5,813 bases of DNA from a bacterium. Lineage in GTDB: Bacteria; Campylobacterota; Campylobacteria; Campylobacterales; Sulfurimonadaceae. The stretch is from contig JAHJFL010000088.1 in assembly GCA_018824795.1 (NCBI GenBank), forward strand, positions 1 through 5,813, in the 5' to 3' direction. Under the pieces are notes generated by a model, which saw only the letters and a list, made by a program, of their open reading frames with translations, was not told where the DNA came from and did not search any database. Below, piece by piece: positions 1-5,813 of this stretch. The translations under genes were made by a program, and so were the position numbers. Numbering within the stretch: position 1 is the first letter of the stretch; each line of letters opens with the position of its first letter.

Positions 1-107
1 AAAAAGATGTGCGTATTGTTTGCAAAGAGCTGCAGCAGCCCTAGTATGACTACAGAGATAATCATCACTGCAACCATAACTTCTATGAGAGTAAAACCTC
101 TACGCAT
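1..107 (-). CDS. Type IV prepilin-like pseudopilin, N-terminal fragment (runs off left edge)
   Basis: Only the first 35 codons are in the window. They begin MRRGFTLIEV and show a complete class III (prepilin peptidase) signal: a short basic leader (Arg2, Arg3), Gly4 at -1, Phe5 at +1 and Glu9 at +5. A hydrophobic helix follows up to about residue 28, then the fragment continues with polar residues. In known T2SS and type IV pilus systems such proteins are cleaved and N-methylated by PilD/GspO, then packed through this helix into the pseudopilus or pilus. The ATG lies inside the end of gspE (8-base overlap), and an in-frame stop two codons upstream fixes it as the first possible start. The only Shine-Dalgarno-like bases (AGGG) sit one base from the ATG, so initiation probably depends on coupling to gspE. 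The family is clear. The subtype is not; the V-M-V-A-V helix looks more like a GspI/PilV-type minor subunit than major GspG, but this is a guess. Confidence 0.9.
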   Translation of the reverse strand, partial: MRRGFTLIEVMVAVMIISVVILGLLQLFANNTHIF

Positions 108-1617
108 GCCCTAAGCCGATGCGTATTGCTTCTTCTAGAGAGGTTTCTCCGTCAAGCAGCATATATTGGAGTTGTGTTGCTATGGTTTTGAGTCCGTCTG
201 CTTCAAGGGCTGTTTTTATTGAGTGCTCATCCGTAGTTGTTTTGAGCAGGTCTCTTACCTTGTCGTTCATTACCAAAAGTTCACCAATCGAGCGTCGTCC
301 TGCATAACCGCTGTAGTTACACGCTTTACATCCGCAGGCTTTATAAATTTTCGCATCTTTTGCGAGATTATAGTCATCTGCGAACTCTTCGGCTAAGATA
401 TCCTCTTCTTTACACTCATCACATAAAACACGGACAAGTCTTTGTGCAAGAATTCCAAGCAGAGAAGAAGAGATTAAAAACGGCTCTACGCCCATGTCTG
501 TAAGTCTAGAAATGGTTGCAGCGGCAGAATTTGTATGCAAAGTTGAGAAAACCAAGTGACCTGTCAGTGCCGCACGTACCGCAATACTTGCTGTCTCTTC
601 ATCACGAATCTCCCCAATCATAATGACATCAGGGTCTTGACGTAAAATAGAACGCAGGGCAGCAGCAAAAGTAAGCCCTACTTTTTCATTCACTTGAATT
701 TGCGAAATATTATCAGACTTATACTCAACCGGATCTTCAACTGTAATAAGGTTGAGCTCAGGCGATTCCACTTCACGCAAAAATGAGTGAAGAGAAGTTG
801 TTTTACCGCTTCCTGTAGGTCCTGTTACCAAAATAATTCCATGAGAAGAACGCAACAGTTTTTTCACATCGCCTATAAGTTCATTATTAAACCCGAGTTC
901 ATTGATATGCGGAATTTGCGAACTTTGCATCAAAAGTCTCATAACAACACGTTCGCCATAAAATGTCGGAAGAATTGAAACACGAACGTCAAGTGATTCA
1001 CCTGCAATTTTTATCTGCGTTCGTCCATCCTGAGGAATACGTTTTTCGGAGATATCGAGGTTTGAGATAACCTTAATACGGCTGACAATAAGATTGACTA
1101 CCTTTTTGTCCAGGTCTGCGTTTTTAATAAGCATCCCGTCAATACGAAATCTCACTTCACCGCGTTTTTCCTGTACTTCTATGTGAATATCTGAGGCGCG
1201 TTTTTTAATTGCCTGATAAAAAAGAGCGTTGACAAATTTGATTATGGGTGCGGATTCTTCACTTGTTAAAATGTCTGAAGATGTTCGTAAAAAATCTGTG
1301 AGTGAAATATCTTCATCATCTTTTTTCTCATCAGAATCTTCTTGCATACTCTCCATTGTTCTGTCTGTTCTGAGTTCTAAAAAGCGGTTATAGAGTCTGT
1401 CGTATGAATCTTCATCTAAAATATGCAGAGGAAACTTTTGCGGAAGTTTTGTGTAGTAGTTACTCGCTTCTACTAGGTAACGCTCGCACATAAACGCAGT
1501 TACTTCTCCATGAAGTTCAGAGAAAAGCAGATAGTTTTTAAGACAAAGTTCTGTATTCAAGCCTTCTACTTCACTGACTTCGAGTTTGAGATTGTGCAGA
1601 GGTTCTAAGTTTAACAT
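100..1617 (-). CDS. gspE: T2SS assembly ATPase GspE (GspE/PulE family)
   Basis: Cytoplasmic hexameric ATPase that powers pseudopilus assembly while docked on the GspL/GspF platform. All 505 residues are present. Walker A GPTGSGKT is at 266-273, the Asp box ITVEDPVEY at 291-299, Walker B DPDVIMIGE at 328-336 with catalytic Glu336, and the His box spans 351-363 with His354 and His361. Before these is the conserved DISEKRIPQDGR block at 188-199. The zinc-binding module typical of GspE/PilB, as opposed to PilT retraction ATPases, is present as Cys399, Cys402, Cys430 and Cys433, with an extra Cys428 giving C-G-C-K-A-C. The N-terminal region (about 1-90) is short and divergent, and a strongly acidic linker (about 93-103) joins it to the catalytic part. 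The start codon overlaps the gspD stop by one base (TAATG). A GAGG motif lies 10 bases upstream, so the site is weak and probably coupled. A PilB-type pilus ATPase is the alternative, but the neighbours gspC and gspD favour GspE. Confidence 0.96.
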   Translation of the reverse strand: MLNLEPLHNLKLEVSEVEGLNTELCLKNYLLFSELHGEVTAFMCERYLVEASNYYTKLPQKFPLHILDEDSYDRLYNRFLELRTDRTMESMQEDSDEKKDDEDISLTDFLRTSSDILTSEESAPIIKFVNALFYQAIKKRASDIHIEVQEKRGEVRFRIDGMLIKNADLDKKVVNLIVSRIKVISNLDISEKRIPQDGRTQIKIAGESLDVRVSILPTFYGERVVMRLLMQSSQIPHINELGFNNELIGDVKKLLRSSHGIILVTGPTGSGKTTSLHSFLREVESPELNLITVEDPVEYKSDNISQIQVNEKVGLTFAAALRSILRQDPDVIMIGEIRDEETASIAVRAALTGHLVFSTLHTNSAAATISRLTDMGVEPFLISSSLLGILAQRLVRVLCDECKEEDILAEEFADDYNLAKDAKIYKACGCKACNYSGYAGRRSIGELLVMNDKVRDLLKTTTDEHSIKTALEADGLKTIATQLQYMLLDGETSLEEAIRIGLGHA

Positions 1618-3494
1618 TACTCTATGGCCTCAAACGGGTTTACTTTTGTTGTCTCTTCTGCATTCTCCATCTCTTCTTTTTTCTTTTCAAGTTTTTCAAA
1701 AGCTTTATCGTTATACTCTTTTTGAATTCGTGAAAGAACTCCTAAATCTTGTTGCAATTGAGAGAGTTGCGCACTTTTGTCAATAATGTAAGGCGTTAAA
1801 ATAACAACTAGATTGTCCTGCTCATTAGATTTTGACTTTGATGAAAAAAGATACTCACCAATAAGAGGAATATCGCCGAGCAGAGGAACTTTACTCGTAG
1901 AATCTCTCTCGTATGTTTTCACAAGTCCACCGATGATAATACTCTCACCATGACGGAGAATAGCCTGTGTTTTGACCTCTTGCTTAGATGTTACAGGCTG
2001 CCCTGTTGCGTTTAGCGAACCATCATCGAGTACATTTTCAAGAACAGTTTCAACATCCAAAGTCACTTTATCTTTTTCCGAAACACGAGGTTTGATTTTT
2101 AGCGTTAAACCAACATCCTCTCTTTTAAAACTGTTTGTCACTCCCGGGAGTGAAGTCGCACTCGATGTCACACTTCCCGTTGAGATTGAGATTGTCTTCC
2201 CGACATAGATAGATGACTCTTTATTATTTACACAAAGAATAGATGGATTTGAGATAGATTTTGACGCACCGTTTGTTTCCAAAAAGTCTATAGTCGCGCC
2301 AAGAGCAAACGCAGCGTTTGCCCCGCTTCCTATCTCTCCTAAAGCAGTTTTGACAGCTGATGCGGCAAAAGTCGTCAAATCTTTATCACCAAAGTTAGCA
2401 CTCATGGCATAAATTCCAGATGACGAAACATCGCCTGCGGCAAATCCGTATCTTACTCCGATATTTTCACTGTCATTTTTATTAATCTCAATGATTCTTG
2501 CCTGAACATACACCTGATACTTCTCTTTGTCAAGTTCATCAACAATAGCTTTAATACCCTTAATAACCTGAGGGTCACCTACAACAATGATTGCGTTTAT
2601 CTCTTCACTTGCCGAGATATTTGGCTTCATTGCAGGATCTGCAAAAGTCTGTTTTGAGACAATGTCTGTAAGTGTTGCCAGAACAGCTTTAGAATCGGAA
2701 TTTTTTAAAGAAAATATTTGCAAAGAATTGGCAATATTTGATTCCACATCAAGTTTTGTAATCAGCGCTTCAACTTTTTTCACATTCTTGGTGTTACCAA
2801 CAATAATAATAGAGTTTGTCGCCTCATCGTGAATGATTTTTACCGCTTCTGCATCTACTTTTTCATTAAAAATAGATTTGCCAATATCTGCAAGTTTTGT
2901 TTGAAGTTTTTTTCCCTCTGTATTTTTAATAGGAATAATTTTTACTATCATCGCGTTATTTGTGTCTATATCTTCAATAACCTGCTTGATAGTCTCAATA
3001 TTTTTCGGGTAATCTGTTAAAAGAATCGTATTGCTCTCTTTCATTGTCATAAGCTTTGCAGTTTTTGAAATCAGGTAACGGATTTTTGCCGCGACTATGT
3101 CAACATTTTCGCCTTTGACCACAATGGCTTGCGTGACCATCAAAGAGCCCTTTGCACTGCTTCCCGGACGTATTACTTTTGCATTGCTCTGTGCTGCTTC
3201 AGTTGAGCGTACTATTTCATACAAAGAACCGTCTTCTATAAGGGTAAAACCTTTAGACTCTAAGACAGAAATTAGAATATCCATCAGTTCATCATCGTAA
3301 ATTGGAGTTGAACTTACAAAATCCACCGTGCCGTTTACTTTATTATTTATGAGTATATTTTTGCTTGTTATTTTTGAAACGAGTTTAATAAAGTCGTTTA
3401 TCTCGAGATTTGAGAAGTTTACATTGACCTGTTCGCGTGCCGATAAACTTATAACCAATATAACTGCTAAAAAAATTGCCTTAATGAATCTCAT
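1617..3494 (-). CDS. gspD: T2SS outer-membrane secretin GspD
   Basis: Forms the multimeric outer-membrane channel through which folded substrates exit. The 625 residues start with a Sec signal peptide (about 1-19, hydrophobic core followed by SLSA, probable cut before Arg20). No cysteine is present there, so it is not a lipoprotein. Inferred domain order: N0 at about 22-97, KH-like N1 at about 118-178, N2 at about 182-250, N3 at about 256-323, then the secretin beta-barrel domain at about 326-571. The KREDVGLTLKIKPRV segment (457-471) and the C-terminal signature VPLLGDIPLIGEYLF (536-550), followed by LVVILTPYII (562-571), are diagnostic of the secretin superfamily. A charged, probably helical tail of about 54 residues follows (572-625), with no obvious pilotin-binding S-domain. 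The gene overlaps the end of gspC by 14 bases and has its own Shine-Dalgarno. Placement after a PDZ-bearing GspC favours GspD over the pilus secretin PilQ or the Campylobacter transformation protein CtsD. Confidence 0.96.
   Translation of the reverse strand: MRFIKAIFLAVILVISLSAREQVNVNFSNLEINDFIKLVSKITSKNILINNKVNGTVDFVSSTPIYDDELMDILISVLESKGFTLIEDGSLYEIVRSTEAAQSNAKVIRPGSSAKGSLMVTQAIVVKGENVDIVAAKIRYLISKTAKLMTMKESNTILLTDYPKNIETIKQVIEDIDTNNAMIVKIIPIKNTEGKKLQTKLADIGKSIFNEKVDAEAVKIIHDEATNSIIIVGNTKNVKKVEALITKLDVESNIANSLQIFSLKNSDSKAVLATLTDIVSKQTFADPAMKPNISASEEINAIIVVGDPQVIKGIKAIVDELDKEKYQVYVQARIIEINKNDSENIGVRYGFAAGDVSSSGIYAMSANFGDKDLTTFAASAVKTALGEIGSGANAAFALGATIDFLETNGASKSISNPSILCVNNKESSIYVGKTISISTGSVTSSATSLPGVTNSFKREDVGLTLKIKPRVSEKDKVTLDVETVLENVLDDGSLNATGQPVTSKQEVKTQAILRHGESIIIGGLVKTYERDSTSKVPLLGDIPLIGEYLFSSKSKSNEQDNLVVILTPYIIDKSAQLSQLQQDLGVLSRIQKEYNDKAFEKLEKKKEEMENAEETTKVNPFEAIE
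2138..2153. repeat. Perfect 16-bp palindrome inside gspD
   Basis: The sequence TCACTCCCGGGAGTGA equals its own reverse complement over 16 bases, with the GC-rich core CCCGGG in an otherwise AT-rich region. It encodes residues near 447-453 of GspD (around SLPGVT), just before the KREDVGL motif. In RNA it could fold as a six-pair hairpin with a CCGG loop. No function is claimed. It may be chance codon use. Confidence 0.5.
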
Positions 3495-4293
3495 ATACTA
3501 ACTCCACTTCTTGATTTTCTCTCAAAACGACGATTTGCACCGCGTCTAACTGATCTAAGCCATTGTAAATATCTATGGCGTCTTTATAGGATTTAAGCTC
3601 AATATTATTGGCTTTTATAATCACATCACCCTCACGAAGCCCCAAAGTTGCCATTTTTGAATTTTTGGCTATTTTTGTTACCCGAAAACCTTCTATCTCT
3701 TCGCCGTTTTTTACTTCGACTATAGAAATCTCTTTCCAAATATCCTGAGGACTTTTTGCATAAGCAAGAATGTCCTCTTTAGAGACGGTTTTTGGTGAAC
3801 CGTCATCTATCTCAGCTTCTGGTTCATACAATGACGCGCGACTGCTTGTCATTGTTTTTTCAAGCTCAAGAGTATATTCTTTACCCGCTTTTGTAAAGGT
3901 GGCGCTCATTGGAGCAATTGAGTTGAGTGTAAATCCTGAAAACTCCTCTCCGACAGCAATAATGGAAGTTTTGTTTGAAGAAGATTTGAGCGCTACTATG
4001 ACATAACCGTAGTTTTGTTTCCCGTAAAGTCCTTTAAGAACCATGCTTGTTATGCTCACTGCGTTTGACGAGCTGCTTGCTGCACCTTGGCCTTTTCCAT
4101 TTGCAGGTGAATGAATCATATTTTCAAAATCTACTCTTTGGTACTTTGGTTTGTAGCTGTTTTGCTGTGCGAGTTCCACACCGTCACTCGGCAAAAACCA
4201 GAGCAAGACAAGAGTAATGCTTTTTGCCAAAACCATAAGAATAAGCAGTTTGGCAAAGATGGGCAGAAAGCTTGAGTTAGAAAGTTTTATCAT
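3481..4293 (-). CDS. gspC: T2SS inner-membrane protein GspC (HR + PDZ domains)
   Basis: Bitopic inner-membrane protein that in known systems links the platform to the secretin by binding its N0 domain. The 270 residues show a short cytoplasmic N-terminus, one membrane helix at about 14-35, a periplasmic linker with a low-complexity Gly/Ala/Ser stretch (about 66-77), and an HR-like beta domain at about 82-145 (LKGLYG at 87-91 plus the next Gly, YVIVAL at 97-102, then the AVGEEFSGF turn at 113-121). A Lys/Glu-rich spacer follows, then a PDZ domain at about 200-268 with the core GLREGDVI (218-225). Length and order match GspC of the PDZ type rather than the coiled-coil (PulC/OutC variant) type. 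It overlaps the preceding GspN-like gene by 17 bases and gspD by 14, and a strong GGAGGA ribosome site supports the start. A trypsin-like protease can be excluded, since only the PDZ part would match and there is no catalytic domain. Confidence 0.92.
   Translation of the reverse strand: MIKLSNSSFLPIFAKLLILMVLAKSITLVLLWFLPSDGVELAQQNSYKPKYQRVDFENMIHSPANGKGQGAASSSSNAVSITSMVLKGLYGKQNYGYVIVALKSSSNKTSIIAVGEEFSGFTLNSIAPMSATFTKAGKEYTLELEKTMTSSRASLYEPEAEIDDGSPKTVSKEDILAYAKSPQDIWKEISIVEVKNGEEIEGFRVTKIAKNSKMATLGLREGDVIIKANNIELKSYKDAIDIYNGLDQLDAVQIVVLRENQEVELVYEIH
3502..3505 (-). promoter_or_regulatory. Shine-Dalgarno GGAG for gspD
   Basis: The minus strand reads GGAG, seven bases, then the ATG at 3494. 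It lies within the last codons of gspC and confirms the secretin start, which places the signal peptide at the very N-terminus. Confidence 0.75.
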
Positions 4294-4810
4294 AAGTAAA
4301 TCCTCCGTCCTCAGATTTTTTAAACTCTCTTAAAGAGTTTTTATACCCTTTGCTCATCATCTCAGAAGCCTGTAAATCTACATGAATAGTTCTGTCTAAT
4401 ATATTTACCTGAGCCTGCGCACTGCCAAATTCACCGACAGCGTATGCTTTGATATGAAGCGGATTAAATAGAGTGTAAGAGAGTTTTAACTCTTGAACTT
4501 TGAGCGGAACAAAAGACTTGGCACTTTGGGAGAGTGTAATCTCTGTTGCGTTTATGGCGTTGTAAAAAAGCAAGAGCGTTACATCACACTCCTCGATACT
4601 TGCGCTTTCTATGGACTTTACAAATATCTGTCCATCTTTGATGTTTAAACTCACTCCCTCATCTTTAAGTGTTTCTCCCGAGATGATGACATCATAAGCT
4701 TTAAGTTCATTCTCCAAAAAGTAGTACATGCCAAGTTTTGGAGCAAAAAATATCAATGCCACTACAAAAAACGCAAGATATGCGAAAAATCTCAAAAATC
4801 TTTTTACCAT
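4277..4810 (-). CDS. GspN-like T2SS inner-membrane protein
   Basis: A 177-residue protein with a basic N-terminus (VKRF), one membrane helix at about 5-23, then a periplasmic region that reads as alternating beta strands with no enzyme motif. After the helix comes a Pro/Tyr-rich element (Pro24, Tyr29, Tyr30, then a FLENEL turn), followed by strand-rich segments such as SLNIKDGQIFVKSI (54-67). This is the pattern of GspN and its AsmA-like relatives. GspN has no settled function and is missing from many T2SS; it is about 250 residues or longer elsewhere, so this copy is short. The call rests on topology and on its place between the GspM-like gene and gspC; sequence identity alone would not carry it. 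The start is supported by GGAG five bases upstream. The gene overlaps its upstream neighbour by 7 bases and gspC by 17. It could instead be a lineage-specific platform protein unrelated to GspN. Confidence 0.68.
   Translation of the reverse strand: MVKRFLRFFAYLAFFVVALIFFAPKLGMYYFLENELKAYDVIISGETLKDEGVSLNIKDGQIFVKSIESASIEECDVTLLLFYNAINATEITLSQSAKSFVPLKVQELKLSYTLFNPLHIKAYAVGEFGSAQAQVNILDRTIHVDLQASEMMSKGYKNSLREFKKSEDGGFTYDKTF
4301..4306 (-). promoter_or_regulatory. Strong Shine-Dalgarno GGAGGA for gspC
   Basis: The minus strand reads GGAGGA followed by seven bases and then the ATG at 4293. With the GspM-like site this is the best ribosome site in the window, and it suggests gspC can recruit ribosomes independently although it starts inside the GspN-like gene. 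Confidence 0.85.
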
Positions 4811-5211
4811 TGTATCTCCACTTCAAAGCTCGCTTTGTTCTCGCTGAGTTTTTTGATGTTCAATGAGCCAATGTCATAGGCACCGTTTAAGAGCTTGCCC
4901 ATAAGCGAATTCAGTGCTTCTTTGTCCACGCTTGAGCCATTTAAAATAATACTGTTGCTTTTGAGTTTTTGCTCGATGTTTGCACCTCTGAGTGAAGGCT
5001 GTGCCAAAATTCTCTGCAAAGATTTTTTCACCTCTTCTTTCCCTAAATAAGCGCTGCTCAGAGAGCTAAGTTCATTCAAGGTAATTGAAGTCTCTTTATA
5101 CTCTTCTTTTGCAAGAGTAAGTTCCTCTTTCGCGCTACTGAGTTTGAGAGCAAAAAAGAGTACAAGTACAATTAAAACGGCTCCAACATGTAGTGGATTT
5201 AAGCGATTCAT
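4804..5211 (-). CDS. GspM-like T2SS inner-membrane platform protein
   Basis: A 135-residue bitopic protein with a short cytoplasmic tail (MNRLNPL), one membrane helix at about 8-24, a charged helical region at about 27-70 that is probably coiled coil, and a compact alpha/beta C-terminus (about 84-135). The C-terminus includes the strand KSNSIILNG, the helix EALNSLMGKL and the closing strand ASFEVEIQW. This is the architecture of GspM, whose ferredoxin-like periplasmic domain pairs with GspL. I chose the ATG at 5211 over the in-frame ATG at 5232. The downstream start gives the classic ATGA junction with the preceding gene and has GGAGG seven bases before it; the upstream start would place that ribosome site inside the gene and add seven residues (ACGGFTM-type, non-conserved in character). 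PilO of type IV pili has a similar fold, but the gspC-gspD neighbours favour GspM. Confidence 0.78.
   Translation of the reverse strand: MNRLNPLHVGAVLIVLVLFFALKLSSAKEELTLAKEEYKETSITLNELSSLSSAYLGKEEVKKSLQRILAQPSLRGANIEQKLKSNSIILNGSSVDKEALNSLMGKLLNGAYDIGSLNIKKLSENKASFEVEIQW
4816..4819 (-). promoter_or_regulatory. Shine-Dalgarno GGAG for the GspN-like gene
   Basis: The minus strand reads GGAG, then ATACA, then the ATG at 4810. The five-base spacing is within the working range. The site is embedded in the last codons of the GspM-like gene. Confidence 0.7.
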
Positions 5212-5813
5212 AGTGAAACCTCCACACGCCAAGATTCATTCTGCTTGGAAACTTTGTAACTCAAACCGCTTGCTTTAAAATCTTTTTCTATTGCGGCAGC
5301 AGTAACCGGGCTCAAAGTGCTAAACTCTGCAACAAAACTCTTATTTTTTAAACTCAGTTCTTTAAGCGTCTCATTTTTTGCAAGTTTTGCAGAGAGAATC
5401 AAAGAAACGCTATCTCTAAGTTTTGTCTGTTTTTCATAGATTGCTTTTTGTTTTTTGAGAATTGCATTGTTTTCAAACATTGTGGATTTTGCGCCTTCTT
5501 TTTCAAAAAGAGCAGATTTAAGTTCTTCAATCTCATTTATTTTTTGCGCGGTCACAAACCATTCAAAGCCAAGTAAAACAATCAGCACAATAAAAACACC
5601 GGCGATTTTATAGAGACTTTTCGTATCTACGATGTGGCCAAACTGTGCAAGGGAAATTGTATGTCCCGACAAAGAAACGGCATTCGCATCCAGAGGTCTG
5701 CTCTCGCCCACAAAAGTGTTGGGAACAAGTATCAATATCTCGTCTTTGAGATACATACTCTGCGTTTCATTCGCTTTGAGTGCGCCTTCAAGCTCTGCAA
5801 ATTCACTCTGTGC
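5208..5813 (-). CDS. GspL-like T2SS inner-membrane platform protein, C-terminal part (runs off right edge)
   Basis: The frame is open to the window edge, giving 201 C-terminal residues. An internal ATG at 5756 should not be taken as the start, because 19 coherent codons precede it. Residues 1-68 of the fragment look cytoplasmic and would be the end of the actin-like domain. One membrane helix lies at about 69-88 (IAGVFIVLIVLLGF), followed by a Lys/Glu-rich coiled-coil stretch at about 90-135. The C-terminus is a small alpha/beta domain at about 145-201 with strand SFVAEFSTL, helix TAAAIEKDFKASG and strand SWRVEVSL, consistent with the ferredoxin-like fold of GspL. In known systems GspL recruits GspE to the membrane and pairs with GspM, which fits the ATGA junction to the GspM-like gene. 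A PilM/PilN-type fusion is the main alternative. The missing N-terminal half would decide it, since GspL carries an actin-like fold there. Confidence 0.78.
   Translation of the reverse strand, partial: AQSEFAELEGALKANETQSMYLKDEILILVPNTFVGESRPLDANAVSLSGHTISLAQFGHIVDTKSLYKIAGVFIVLIVLLGFEWFVTAQKINEIEELKSALFEKEGAKSTMFENNAILKKQKAIYEKQTKLRDSVSLILSAKLAKNETLKELSLKNKSFVAEFSTLSPVTAAAIEKDFKASGLSYKVSKQNESWRVEVSL
5219..5223 (-). promoter_or_regulatory. Shine-Dalgarno GGAGG deciding the GspM-like start
   Basis: On the minus strand this reads GGAGG and sits seven bases before the ATG at 5211. It lies inside the end of the GspL-like gene. It is the reason for preferring the ATG at 5211 over the in-frame ATG 21 bases upstream, which has no comparable site. 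Confidence 0.85.

Noticed and set aside
119..307. Plus-strand open frame of 62 codons opposite the end of gspE; similar short plus-strand frames lie opposite gspD and gspC.
   Set aside because: All sit wholly opposite well-supported conserved genes, have no ribosome site of note and encode no recognisable motif. They are shadow frames of AT-rich coding DNA.
100..1617. ATPase as a PilT/PilU-type retraction motor.
   Set aside because: The tetracysteine zinc module and the GspE/PilB-like N-terminal region are absent from PilT-type motors.
1617..3494. Secretin could be PilQ (type IV pilus) or CtsD (Campylobacter transformation system).
   Set aside because: There is no AMIN domain as in PilQ. 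The N0-N1-N2-N3 order and the adjoining HR+PDZ GspC are T2SS features. The Campylobacter cts cluster, as I recall it, has CtsP and CtsX between the secretin and the ATPase, whereas here D and E abut directly. A shared ancestry remains possible.
3481..3890. PDZ region read as a DegP/HtrA-type or RseP-type protease.
   Set aside because: No Ser-His-Asp catalytic domain or HExxH motif is present. The protein is 270 residues with one membrane helix and an HR domain, as in GspC.
4322..4343. Inverted repeat AAACTCT / AGAGTTT with a five-base loop followed by a T-run on the plus strand, resembling an intrinsic terminator.
   Set aside because: It lies inside the coding part of the GspN-like gene, the stem is AT-rich (2 G-C pairs of 7), and the T-run is on the strand opposite to transcription. 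No plus-strand gene ends there.
5208..5756. GspL-like gene starting at the internal ATG at 5756 as a complete 182-residue protein.
   Set aside because: The frame stays open without a stop to the window edge, with plausible protein sequence, no Shine-Dalgarno precedes 5756, and the family has a large N-terminal cytoplasmic domain. It is a partial gene.
1..5813. Mobile element, CRISPR array, tRNA/rRNA or foreign island.
   Set aside because: No repeats, terminal inverted repeats, integrase or transposase motifs or RNA gene structures were seen. Composition looks even across all seven genes.

Overview
The window is wall-to-wall coding sequence on the minus strand. It is read here from right to left, in the direction of transcription. 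It holds five complete genes and two genes cut by the window edges, and together they form the core of a type II secretion system (T2SS, general secretion pathway) operon. The DNA is AT-rich and the proteins are rich in Lys, Ile, Glu and Ser. With the compact gene packing, this suggests a Campylobacterota (epsilonproteobacterial) organism of the Sulfurimonas/Sulfuricurvum/Arcobacter kind. That assignment is inferred from style, not from a marker gene.

Layout in transcription order: (1) the C-terminal part of a GspL-like inner-membrane protein, open to the right edge (5813-5208); (2) a short GspM-like bitopic protein (5211-4804); (3) a GspN-like bitopic protein (4810-4277); (4) GspC with an HR domain and a PDZ domain (4293-3481); (5) the outer-membrane secretin GspD (3494-1617); (6) the hexameric ATPase GspE (1617-100); (7) the N-terminus of a type IV prepilin-like pseudopilin, running off the left edge (107-1). 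Every neighbouring pair overlaps by 1 to 17 bases, so there is no intergenic space, no internal terminator and no room for a dedicated internal promoter. The genes are very probably co-transcribed and translationally coupled from a promoter beyond the right edge.

In the family model, GspE hydrolyses ATP in the cytoplasm and docks on the inner-membrane platform (GspL, GspM and a GspF that is not in this window). The platform drives assembly of a pseudopilus, of which the left-edge gene encodes a subunit. GspC links the platform to the N0 domain of the secretin GspD, through which folded periplasmic substrates leave the cell. The cargo cannot be deduced from this window.

The gene content is known machinery. 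The less ordinary points are the L-M-N-C-D-E-pilin order (most proteobacterial operons run C-D-E-F-G-H-I-J-K-L-M-N), a pseudopilin where gspF is expected, short and divergent M and N proteins, a reduced N-terminal region in GspE, and a charged tail on a secretin that has no lipobox. I see no evidence of a wholly new system, mobile element, CRISPR array or RNA gene.
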